Source: JAAOYC01 sp036481345 | GTDB lineage: Archaea; Nanobdellota; Nanobdellia; Woesearchaeales; WJKL01 | Length of the DNA: 14,763 bases | Direction: 5' to 3' | Assembly: GCA_036481345.1 (NCBI GenBank) | Contig: JAZGHU010000048.1 | Location: forward strand, 1 to 14,763 | Part shown: positions 6,052 to 12,196 of the stretch, piece by piece | Layout: each line of letters starts with the position of its first letter | Position numbering within the stretch: position 1 is the stretch's first letter | Translations under genes and position numbers: made by a program | The notes under the pieces: generated by a model | Databases searched by the model: none | Told to the model about the DNA's origin: nothing | The model's input: the letters and a program-made list of their open reading frames with translations, nothing else

Positions 6052-6076
6052 TCTCTCCCGCGGCGTTTTTTTCAAA

Positions 6077-7705
6077 ATGGAAAAAATAGAAAAACTAATC
6101 CCAGATACATCTGTTATTGTAGAAGGATTAGTATCAAAACAAATAGAATCAAAGCAGATTTCTCCAACTACAGTTATAATCCATGAAGCTGTTCTAGCTG
6201 AATTAGAACATCAAGCAAACCTAGGAAAAGCAAATGGCCATATTGGATTGGATGAAATTGAAAAATTAAGACAACTATCAAAATCATTTGAATTAATCTT
6301 CTCAGGAAAAAGACCATCTGCAGCAGAAATAAAATATGCATCTTTAGGAGAGATTGATGCATTAATCAGAAGCCTTGCTTTTGAAGAAGATGGGACATTG
6401 CTTACAGCAGACAAAATTCAGGCAAAAGTTGCACAAGCTCGCGGCATTAACTATATTCTTATAGAAAAACAATTAACAAAAAGAAAACTAAAACTAGATT
6501 CTTTTTTTGATGCAACAACAATGTCTGTCCACTTAAGAGAAAATACTTATCCAACAGCAAAAAAAGGACAACCAGGAAATTGGCAATTCAAAAGAATCAA
6601 AGAAGCCATAATCAAAAAAGAAGAGATAAAAACAATTTCAGCTGAAATCATAGAGACAGCAGGTTCATCTATTGACGGATTCATTGAAATTGAAAGAGAA
6701 GGTTCAACAATTGTACAATTAGGAAAATACAGAATTGTTATAACTCGTCCGCCTTTCTCAGATGGATGGGAAATAACAGCAGTACGTCCAGTTAAACATC
6801 TTTCAATTGAAGATTACTCAATCTCAGAAAAATTACTAAAAAGATTAGAAGAGCAAGCAGAAGGAATTTTAATTGCTGGTTCTCCTGGAATGGGAAAATC
6901 AACTTTTGCAGCAGCTTTAGCAGAATACTATGCTGGAAAAGGTAAAATAGTAAAAACAGTTGAGGCTCCTAGGGATTTAGTTCTTCCAGATACAATAACA
7001 CAGTATGCAATCTCACATGGTTCTTCAGAAGAAGTCCATGATATTTTATTATTATCCCGCCCTGATTATACTTTATTTGATGAAATGAGAAACAGGGAAG
7101 ATTTTGAATTATTTGCAGACTTAAGATTATCTGGAATCGGATTAGCAGGAGTCATCCACGCAACAGCTCCAGTTGATGCAATCCAAAGATTTGTTGGAAA
7201 AATAGAACTTGGAGTTATCCCTCATGTAATTGACACTGTTATATTTATAAAAGATGGACAAATAGGAAAAGTTCTTAGTTTGCAGATGGAAGTTAAGGTT
7301 CCATCTGGTATGACAGAAGCAGATTTAGCTCGTCCAGTTGTTACAGTAACAGACTTTGAAACAACAAGATTAGAATTTGAACTATACAGCTATGGTGAAG
7401 AAACAGTTGTTGTTCCAGTAAAAGAACAAACAGGGAAAAAATCAGGAGTACTAAAACTTCTTGAAGACCCAATCCAAAGATACTTTCAAATGTATGCAGA
7501 TGAAGTGGAAGTGGAGGTTATCTCAACAAACAAAGCAATTGTCTACGTCCCAGACTATGCAATTGCAGGCATCATAGGTAAAGGTGGAAAACATATTGAA
7601 TCTATTGAGCAAGAACTTGGATTAAGTATTGATATCCAAGAATTAGAAGGAGCTCAAGGCCAAGGGAAAAGAAAGCACAATAAAGGTAAAAGGCGAAGAA
7701 GATAA
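6077..7705 (+). CDS. PINA-like PIN-ATPase-KH protein
   Basis: A 542-residue archaeal protein with three modules. The N-terminal PIN nuclease-like domain has acidic positions Asp10, Glu42/44, Asp94 and Asp112. The central PilT/VirB11-like ATPase has Walker A AGSPGMGKST (267-276) and Walker B TLFDE (332-336). The C-terminal KH domain has GKGG (501-504) and ends in a very basic tail (KRKHNKGKRRRR). This is the architecture of Sulfolobus PINA, reported as a Holliday-junction branch-migration ATPase working with Hjc; nucleic-acid remodelling is therefore likely, exact substrate unproven. The frame is open upstream to 5942, but that part lies inside tRNA-Ser, so I start at the ATG at 6077, 11 bases after the tRNA. 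There is no ribosome binding site, so the mRNA is probably leaderless, or begins where tRNA 3' processing cuts. Confidence 0.92.
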   Translation: MEKIEKLIPDTSVIVEGLVSKQIESKQISPTTVIIHEAVLAELEHQANLGKANGHIGLDEIEKLRQLSKSFELIFSGKRPSAAEIKYASLGEIDALIRSLAFEEDGTLLTADKIQAKVAQARGINYILIEKQLTKRKLKLDSFFDATTMSVHLRENTYPTAKKGQPGNWQFKRIKEAIIKKEEIKTISAEIIETAGSSIDGFIEIEREGSTIVQLGKYRIVITRPPFSDGWEITAVRPVKHLSIEDYSISEKLLKRLEEQAEGILIAGSPGMGKSTFAAALAEYYAGKGKIVKTVEAPRDLVLPDTITQYAISHGSSEEVHDILLLSRPDYTLFDEMRNREDFELFADLRLSGIGLAGVIHATAPVDAIQRFVGKIELGVIPHVIDTVIFIKDGQIGKVLSLQMEVKVPSGMTEADLARPVVTVTDFETTRLEFELYSYGEETVVVPVKEQTGKKSGVLKLLEDPIQRYFQMYADEVEVEVISTNKAIVYVPDYAIAGIIGKGGKHIESIEQELGLSIDIQELEGAQGQGKRKHNKGKRRRR

Positions 7706-7724
7706 ATTTATATTTTTCTGAAAG

Positions 7725-7747
7725 AATTGAAAATTTCAATTTTAAAT
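7725..7747 (+). terminator. Hairpin between convergent genes
   Basis: AATTGAA (7725-7731) pairs with TTCAATT (7735-7741) around a 3-base loop, followed by TTTAAAT. It lies in the 48-base gap between the PINA-like gene and the opposing unknown gene and could serve either. The T-run is short. Confidence 0.4.
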
Positions 7748-7753
7748 GATTCC

Positions 7754-8104
7754 TTAGTAATTGCCAGGGTATTTGCAATGAAACCATCCAAAAAGAGCAT
7801 TACTACTATCCAGTTTTTCTGGGTCTATTCCAGCATATTCAACAGGAAGGGGGTTATCTGGATTTTGGCTTGCTCTGTCATAAACTTTATCTGCAGTTTC
7901 TCCTTCTTTAGCTACTAAAAAAGCAAGACCACACATTTGCATCCCATCTCCTATTATTTGTTGAGTAGTGCCATTTTTAAGAGTCAAAGAAGCGATATCA
8001 TCTCCAAGATGAAGTATAGCATCATAATCCTCTTTCATTCTCATACTTGGAGCTTTAAAAGAAAAAGTTCCTCTTTCATCATTCACTAATTTTGCTGTAC
8101 TCAT
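7754..8104 (-). CDS. Hypothetical protein (117 aa)
   Basis: An intact frame encodes 117 residues starting MSTAKLVNDERGTFSF. It is soluble-looking with no signal or membrane segment. Notable are the stretch IIGDGMQMCGLAFLVA, an acidic, Pro-rich part (NPDNPLPVEYAGIDPEKLD), and an aromatic C-terminus (ALFGWFHCKYPGNY). I do not recognise the family. A longer frame starts at TTG (8155), but the promoter (TATA 8170-8179) predicts transcription starting near 8149, so I use the ATG at 8104. A tiny upstream frame (8101-8124, MVEVTPR) ends on a TGA that overlaps this ATG, which could couple their translation. GGTGG (8120-8124 region) is the only candidate ribosome site and overlaps a GGTG/CACC mini-stem. 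Gene reality is supported by frame length and promoter. Confidence 0.6.
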   Translation of the reverse strand: MSTAKLVNDERGTFSFKAPSMRMKEDYDAILHLGDDIASLTLKNGTTQQIIGDGMQMCGLAFLVAKEGETADKVYDRASQNPDNPLPVEYAGIDPEKLDSSNALFGWFHCKYPGNY

Positions 8105-8154
8105 CTGGGTGTTACTTCCACCATCCCCAACTTGCGTTATACTCCTATAGCACA

Positions 8155-8179
8155 AGATATAATATATCTTTTATATAAA
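8155..8179 (-). promoter_or_regulatory. Promoter and palindromic operator candidate
   Basis: A TATA box (TTTATATAAA, 8170-8179) is directly followed, in the leftward sense, by AGATATA-A-TATATCT (8155-8169), a perfect inverted repeat with a one-base centre. It sits between box and predicted transcription start, where a bound repressor would block the polymerase. AT-rich palindromes arise easily by chance here. Confidence 0.4.
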
Positions 8180-8218
8180 TTTTTCGTTGTTTTCCGTCTA
8201 AAATAGAAAAACACTATG

Positions 8219-8226
8219 TTTATATA
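8219..8226 (+). promoter_or_regulatory. TATA box of serS
   Basis: TTTATATA is centred 27 bases before the SerRS ATG at 8250, implying a leaderless or near-leaderless mRNA. No ribosome binding site is present. A small AGTTA/TAACT stem (8229-8242) lies between box and start. Confidence 0.55.
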
Positions 8227-8249
8227 TCAGTTATTTCTAACTAAAATCA

Positions 8250-9530
8250 ATGTTAGACATCAAATTCATTAGAGAAAATCCAGATAAAGTAAAGGAAAAT
8301 ATTAAGAAAAAATTCCAAGATGAAAAGATCTCAGCAGTAGATGATCTTCTAAAAAAAGAAGAAGAATATAGAAAATTTCTACAAGAATCAGAAAAATTCA
8401 GACATGAAAGAAATACAATAACTTCTGAAATCAACAAAGCAAAGAAAATCGATAAAGATCCTTCTAAACTAATCCAAAAAGCAAAAAAGCTTCCAGATCA
8501 AATAAGAGAACTTGATGATAAAATAAAGAAACTGAAAATAGAGATAAAACAACTTCTATATATTATCCCAAACATGATTCATAAATCTGTTCCAATTGGA
8601 AAAAATGACAAAGAAAATGTTGTAAGAGAAAAAATAGGAGAAGTAAAAAAATTCCCATTTGAAGTAAAAAGCCATGTAGAGATTGCAGAAAAATTAGGAT
8701 TAGCTGACTTTGATACCTCTGCAAAAACATCTGGAAATGGATTTTATTATCTAAAAGGAGATTTAGCATTATTAAATATGGCATTAGTTAATTTTGCTCG
8801 TGACTATATGGTGAAGCAAGGCTATGAATATATCGAGCCGCCATTGATGATAAGAGAAGAAGTTCTAACAGGAGTTTATTCTCATCAAGAGATCCAGCAA
8901 ATGTCTTACAAGATAGAAGATGAAGATTTATTTTTAATAGCAACATCAGAACATCCGCTAATAGGGATGTTCATAAACAAAACAATAAGCAAAGAAGAGC
9001 TTCCAATAAAAATAACAGGATTCTCAGCTTGTTTTAGAAAAGAAATAGGTTCTCATGGAATAGATGAAAAAGGACTCTATAGAACTCATCAATTCAATAA
9101 GCAAGAGATGGTTGTTATCTGCGAGCCTGAAGATTCCTATAAATTCTATGATGAGATGCTCAATCATTCAAAAGCAATCTTCAAAAAACTTGGACTTCCC
9201 ATTAGAGAATTAGAATGTTGTTCAGGAGACTTGGCTGACTTAAAGACAAAATCAGCAGACTTAGAAGCATGGAGTCCAAGAAAAAATGAATATTTTGAGA
9301 TAACTTCTGTAACTAACATGGAATCAGCACAAGCAAGAAGATTGAACATAAAGGTAACAGACGGCAAGGAAAAATATTATGCTCATACTTTAAACAACAC
9401 TGCAATTGCAACATCAAGAGCAATGGTCGCAATTCTAGAAAATTATCAGCAAAAAGACGGTTCAGTAAAAATACCAACTGCTTTGCAGCCTTACATGAAT
9501 GGAAAGAAAAAGTTAGAATCAGCCAAGTAA
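8250..9530 (+). CDS. serS: Seryl-tRNA synthetase (common class II type)
   Basis: Charges tRNA-Ser with serine in the cytoplasm. The 426-residue protein has an N-terminal helical arm (about 25-105, Lys/Glu-rich coiled coil) that binds the long variable arm of tRNA-Ser. The catalytic domain follows: TSEHP (232-236), motif 2 FSACFRKEIGSHGIDEKG (258-275, Arg263), and motif 3 TAIATSRAMVAILEN (384-398, Arg390), then the IPTALQPYMNG end. This is the widespread type shared with bacteria and eukaryotes, not the rare methanogen type. It starts MLDIKFIREN, the normal N-terminus. The leaderless promoter is separate from the neighbouring unknown gene. Its stop is two bases from the end of the converging membrane-protein gene. 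Its substrate tRNA-Ser(GCU) is encoded about 2.2 kb away. Confidence 0.97.
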   Translation: MLDIKFIRENPDKVKENIKKKFQDEKISAVDDLLKKEEEYRKFLQESEKFRHERNTITSEINKAKKIDKDPSKLIQKAKKLPDQIRELDDKIKKLKIEIKQLLYIIPNMIHKSVPIGKNDKENVVREKIGEVKKFPFEVKSHVEIAEKLGLADFDTSAKTSGNGFYYLKGDLALLNMALVNFARDYMVKQGYEYIEPPLMIREEVLTGVYSHQEIQQMSYKIEDEDLFLIATSEHPLIGMFINKTISKEELPIKITGFSACFRKEIGSHGIDEKGLYRTHQFNKQEMVVICEPEDSYKFYDEMLNHSKAIFKKLGLPIRELECCSGDLADLKTKSADLEAWSPRKNEYFEITSVTNMESAQARRLNIKVTDGKEKYYAHTLNNTAIATSRAMVAILENYQQKDGSVKIPTALQPYMNGKKKLESAK

Positions 9531-9532
9531 TT

Positions 9533-10114
9533 CTATAACCAACCTAATTTAGCTAAAATAAAAAATATTACTCCAATCATTACTCCAGCCAAAAGCATTT
9601 TAAATCCATTCTTGATTACATTTTCTTTTGCAGTTTTCCCTGTAAATATTCCCAATAAAAATAAAATTACAGCCGCAATAATTAAAGCTAACAAATATCC
9701 CACATCAGCAGTAAACAATCCAGTAGTTACAATAAAAAAAGGAGATAATATTAAAAATGAAATAATCAAAGGTGCTGCTCCATTAATAAATGAAATGAAA
9801 TAAGTCAATTCCTTTCCTTTTCGAGTTACTTTATTCTCTTTTAATTTAATTAAAAGGTGTTTTTCAAGATTTTTTATTTTATTGATTGCTTCACTAGTTT
9901 CAGCAGCATATGCACTCCACACCCCTGAAACACTTAACGCAACAGCAGAACCAATCCCCGGTAGGATAATTAATCTTGGATCTTTTAATCCTGCAAAAAA
10001 GCTAATTAATAAAATCCCCAGCATAGTTAGAGCTCCGTCAAAAGAATTTGTAACAACATATCTTCTAACTATCTTATGTTTATACAAGAATCCAAATTTT
10101 TCTGCAACACTCAT
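9533..10114 (-). CDS. VIT1/CCC1-family integral membrane protein
   Basis: A 193-residue membrane protein of the VIT1/CCC1 (DUF125-like) family. Five hydrophobic segments are visible at about 27-43, 48-71, 107-129, 137-158 and 172-193. The N-terminal RRYVVTNSFDGALTMLGI matches the family's Asp-Gly-containing first helix, and GSAVALSVSGVWSAYAAE its Gly/Ser/Ala-rich second. VIT1/CCC1 relatives move Fe(II) or Mn(II) out of the cytosol; archaeal members are mostly untested, so metal transport is a family inference. A charged cytoplasmic linker (74-104) lies between helices 2 and 3, where plant VIT1 has its metal-binding domain. Its ATG overlaps the DUF211 stop (ATGA), indicating translational coupling. 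It ends two bases from serS on the other strand. Confidence 0.85.
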   Translation of the reverse strand: MSVAEKFGFLYKHKIVRRYVVTNSFDGALTMLGILLISFFAGLKDPRLIILPGIGSAVALSVSGVWSAYAAETSEAINKIKNLEKHLLIKLKENKVTRKGKELTYFISFINGAAPLIISFLILSPFFIVTTGLFTADVGYLLALIIAAVILFLLGIFTGKTAKENVIKNGFKMLLAGVMIGVIFFILAKLGWL

Positions 10115-10413
10115 TTAGGAAGCACTTCTGCAGGTGTTGGAATGATCTCTTTCTTTCCTACAACAACCTTATCAATACTATGGATAACAGCCCCATTGTC
10201 TTCTATAATTGCTCTTACTTTATCAAAATCAATGTCTTTTCCAGAAATTATGACTTTTGTAGATTCTGTCTTTTCATCAACAGCATAAACAGTGATATTT
10301 GCATCAGAAACACTTTCATCCTTGCATATCATTTTTCCTAGATCAAGGATATTTGGTTCATGCGGTTTTAAAACATCTAAAACAACAATCTTCACAGGAG
10401 ATTTCTTAACCAT
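10111..10413 (-). CDS. DUF211 family protein
   Basis: A 100-residue archaeal DUF211 protein: KIVVLDVLKPHEPNILDLGK at the N-terminus, then ANITVYAVDEKTESTKVIISG and FDKVRAIIEDNGAVIHSIDKVVVG, a compact ferredoxin-like beta-alpha-beta pattern. Length fits the family (about 95). Biochemical function is not established as far as I know. The frame extends upstream to 10473, but the ATG at 10413 has a strong ribosome binding site, GAGGTG, about six bases before it, and aligns with the family start. It overlaps the VIT1/CCC1-like gene by four bases, so the two are likely made together; DUF211 may be a cytosolic partner or regulator of the transporter (inference). It is divergent from cdc6, with a shared operator-like region. 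Confidence 0.85.
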   Translation of the reverse strand: MVKKSPVKIVVLDVLKPHEPNILDLGKMICKDESVSDANITVYAVDEKTESTKVIISGKDIDFDKVRAIIEDNGAVIHSIDKVVVGKKEIIPTPAEVLPK

Positions 10414-10424
10414 AGTTTCACCTC

Positions 10425-10496
10425 TTATACCCAAATTAATATTTAGGTATATAAAATTAACTAAAAATACCAAAAATATTTAAATTTATACCTAAT
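10425..10496. promoter_or_regulatory. Divergent cdc6/DUF211 promoter with inverted repeat
   Basis: TTAGGTATA (10443-10451) and TATACCTAA (10487-10495) are perfect inverted copies 44 bases apart. Each lies at or just downstream of its own TATA box: 10448-10457 for DUF211 (minus) and TATTTAAA 10477-10484 for cdc6 (plus). A third, imperfect copy, TTATACCCAA, is at 10425-10434. Such symmetry suggests one regulator acting on both genes. The region is extremely AT-rich. Confidence 0.5.
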
Positions 10497-10519
10497 TCTC
10501 AAACATAAGGGGGAACCAG

Positions 10520-11593
10520 ATGAATTTATTCAAAGGAATGCTTAAAGAAAGTGAATCTTTATTTAGAGATGAAGTTGCATTAGATTATGATTTTCTTCCA
10601 AAAATTCTTCCTTACAGGGAAAAAGAGCAAGTTTATTTGGCAAATTCCATTAAACCTCTACTTCAAAAAAGAAATGGCAAAAATCTTCTTATCCATGGAC
10701 CTCCTGGAATTGGAAAGACAGCAGCAACAAGACATGTTTTAAGAGACTTGGAAAATGAAACAGATGAAGTTTATCCAATCTACATAAACTGCTGGAAAAA
10801 GAACTCTACTTTCAAGATTTTGACTGAAATCTGTGATCAGATTGGCTATAAATTTGTCCACAATAAAAGAGCAGATGAGCTAATAGAAGAAATAAAAAGA
10901 ATAATCAACAAAAAAACAGCTATCTTTGTCTTAGATGAAATTGATAAATTGGAAGATTTGGAATTTCTCTATACAATCTTAGAAGAAATCTATAGAAAAT
11001 CAATTTTCTTAATAACAAACTACAAATCCTGGCTAGGAAATCTAGATGAAAGGATTAAATCAAGACTAACAGCAGAGTTAGTTGAATTCAAGCAATATAA
11101 TGCAGAAGAAACAAAGGGAATTATGAAAAAAAGACTAAGCTATGCTTTTGTTCCAGGAGTTTGGGAAGATGCTGCTTTTGACCTAGCAGCAAAAAGAACA
11201 GCAGAACTTGCTGATATCAGATCAGGATTATATTTGCTAAAAGAAGCAGGAACAATAGCAGAAGATAAAGCAAGCAGAAAGATCAATCTAGATCATGTGA
11301 AAAATGCAATTGAAAAATTAGATGAATTCTCAATCAAAAAATCAACTGATCTGGAAGATGAAACTCAATTTGTATTAGGGATAATAAAGAAAAACAGTGA
11401 TTCAAAAATTGGTGATTTGTTTAAGATATATCAAGAAGATGGTGGAAAATCTTCTTACAAAACATTCCAAAGAAAGATCAAAAAACTAGAAGATGGAAAG
11501 TTTATCTCCACAGAAAAAACAGCAGGCGGAGAAGAAGGCAACACTACAATCATCAAATATAAAGGAACAACAAAAAAATTGACAGAATTCTGA
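10520..11593 (+). CDS. cdc6: Orc1/Cdc6 replication initiator
   Basis: An archaeal Orc1/Cdc6 AAA+ ATPase that binds origin boxes and helps load the MCM helicase. 357 residues, slightly short for the family. Motifs: Walker A GPPGIGKT (60-67), Walker B VLDEID (137-142), sensor 1 LITN (Asn167), ERIKSRL box VII (about 177-183), sensor 2 IRSGLYLLKEAG (233-244), and a C-terminal winged helix (about 275-357) including KTFQRKIKKLEDGKFIST. All ATPase residues appear intact. The ribosome binding site GGGGG (10509-10513) lies close to the ATG. Candidate Orc boxes are seen not upstream but downstream (11591-11664), where TGACCAGTG even includes the stop codon, and at 2977. Initiators typically sit beside an origin in archaea. 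Confidence 0.95.
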   Translation: MNLFKGMLKESESLFRDEVALDYDFLPKILPYREKEQVYLANSIKPLLQKRNGKNLLIHGPPGIGKTAATRHVLRDLENETDEVYPIYINCWKKNSTFKILTEICDQIGYKFVHNKRADELIEEIKRIINKKTAIFVLDEIDKLEDLEFLYTILEEIYRKSIFLITNYKSWLGNLDERIKSRLTAELVEFKQYNAEETKGIMKKRLSYAFVPGVWEDAAFDLAAKRTAELADIRSGLYLLKEAGTIAEDKASRKINLDHVKNAIEKLDEFSIKKSTDLEDETQFVLGIIKKNSDSKIGDLFKIYQEDGGKSSYKTFQRKIKKLEDGKFISTEKTAGGEEGNTTIIKYKGTTKKLTEF

Positions 11594-11664
11594 CCAGTGC
11601 CTATAGCTTCTCTAATTATAAAATTCTAAAGAATTAGCCATTTTTCCTACCCACTGGTCACTGG
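11591..11664. repeat. Long inverted repeat with CCAGTG motifs after cdc6
   Basis: TGACCAGTG (11591-11599) pairs with CACTGGTCA (11652-11660), enclosing an inner stem CTAATT/AATTAG (11612-11617, 11632-11637) followed by ATTTTT (11640-11645), a likely cdc6 terminator. The right arm carries CCACTGGTCACTGG (11651-11664), the exact inverse of the 14-mer at 2980-2993. The stop TGA of cdc6 forms part of the left arm. It could be an origin-type binding cluster, an autoregulatory site or simply a terminator. Confidence 0.5.
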
Positions 11665-11682
11665 ACATTTGCCTGCGTCAGC

Positions 11683-11690
11683 TATTTAAA
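11683..11690 (+). promoter_or_regulatory. TATA box of the zinc-ribbon gene
   Basis: TATTTAAA is centred 26 bases before the ATG at 11713, pointing to a leaderless transcript. Confidence 0.5.
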
Positions 11691-11712
11691 TGCACATTAC
11701 TAGAATTCTTTT

Positions 11713-11883
11713 ATGACAAAAATAACATGTGCTCATTGTGGCAAAGAAACAGAAGAAAGGGATTCTTTCCACATTGATTACAATACATTAAAACAAGAAC
11801 CTTCCGCAGTTTTTGTAGAAAACTTGTGTCTGCACTGTTATTTACTGCATAATCATTGTTATGCACCCCTAATAAACCAATGA
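11713..11883 (+). CDS. Small zinc-ribbon protein (56 aa)
   Basis: A 56-residue protein with two CxxC pairs, CAHC (6-9) and CLHC (39-42), the layout of a four-Cys zinc ribbon with a 29-residue loop. The second knuckle is followed by a His/Cys-rich tail (YLLHNHCYAPLINQ). No DNA-binding domain or membrane segment is attached. The start lacks a ribosome site but has a TATA element 26 bases upstream, so it is probably leaderless. Its TGA stop forms part of the GAGGTG ribosome site of the next gene, so the two are coupled. Such tiny ribbons often bridge proteins or bind RNA, but I cannot assign a role. Confidence 0.65.
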   Translation: MTKITCAHCGKETEERDSFHIDYNTLKQEPSAVFVENLCLHCYLLHNHCYAPLINQ

Positions 11884-11894
11884 GGTGATAAAAA

Positions 11895-12020
11895 ATGTAT
11901 TACAAATCTCCAAGCCAAGATGTTGTAAAAAATCTATTTTACAATCAGATAAGAAAAGCAACAAGAAGATGTGTTGCAACAGAAAGCTTTGACATACAAT
12001 TTAGCGATTCATGGATTTAA
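11895..12020 (+). CDS. Small hypothetical basic protein (41 aa)
   Basis: A 41-codon frame begins MYYKSPSQDVVKNLFYNQIR, continues with a basic helix-like part (KATRRCVATESF) and ends FSDSWI. A strong ribosome binding site, GAGGTGAT (11882-11889), lies at good distance before the ATG and overlaps the stop of the zinc-ribbon gene. A terminator hairpin follows at 12057. Family unknown. Ribosome site, coupling and terminator together make a real gene likely despite the small size. Confidence 0.6.
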   Translation: MYYKSPSQDVVKNLFYNQIRKATRRCVATESFDIQFSDSWI

Positions 12021-12056
12021 TTACACTAATTCTATGACCAACCACTAAATACCTCT

Positions 12057-12098
12057 CCTCTTCCCTCCCTCTCTTGGGAAGAGGTTCTTTTTCTTTCT
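12057..12098 (+). terminator. Strong intrinsic-type terminator
   Basis: CCTCTTCCC (12057-12065) pairs perfectly with GGGAAGAGG (12076-12084), followed by a T-rich tract (12085-12098). It ends the two-small-gene operon and is the clearest terminator in the window. Confidence 0.75.
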
Positions 12099-12141
12099 TA
12101 TACCACATAGAGTAAACTTTGAAAAATTTATTTTTTAACGG

Positions 12142-12171
12142 TTTGGGAAATGAAATTTCCCAAAACTTTTT
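12142..12171 (+). terminator. Second hairpin before tsaC
   Basis: TTTGGGAAAT (12142-12151) pairs perfectly with ATTTCCCAAA (12155-12164) around GAA, then ACTTTTT. It lies just upstream of, and partly overlaps, the tsaC TATA box, so it may be a backup terminator insulating that promoter or a regulatory structure. Confidence 0.5.
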
Positions 12172-12174
12172 AAA
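12167..12174 (+). promoter_or_regulatory. TATA box of tsaC
   Basis: TTTTTAAA is centred 26 bases before the ATG at 12197. The same octamer at the same spacing precedes the metallophosphoesterase gene, so both genes probably have leaderless mRNAs. Confidence 0.55.
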
Positions 12175-12196
12175 CTAAAATCGTTTCTATACTACT

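Larger units (their letters stand above)
5909..6065 (+). tRNA. tRNA-Ser (GCU) with two introns
   Basis: A class II tRNA split by two introns. Acceptor GCCGCGG (5909-5915) pairs with CCGCGGC (6058-6064); discriminator G at 6065, as usual for Ser. The D stem is GCT/AGC with GG in the loop. Anticodon stem CTGGA pairs with TTCAG (one G-U); anticodon GCT at 5944-5946. The long variable arm TGTCC-TTCG-GGGCA (5993-6006) is diagnostic of Ser here. T stem GAGAG (6008-6012) pairs with CTCTC (6053-6057). Introns are 5948-5986 and 6019-6051; removing both leaves 85 bases with T loop TTCAAAT, identical to that of the neighbouring tRNA-Met. CCA is not encoded. Seven T (6066-6072) follow directly. The SerRS gene lies about 2.2 kb downstream. 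Confidence 0.94.

Noticed and set aside
5942..6076. 45-codon N-terminal extension of the PINA-like protein
   Set aside because: It lies within the anticodon loop, introns and 3' half of tRNA-Ser; the PIN domain starts right after the ATG at 6077.
7727..7918. A 63-codon plus-strand open frame
   Set aside because: It is antisense to the 117-aa gene and overlaps the terminator hairpin; no ribosome site or promoter supports it.
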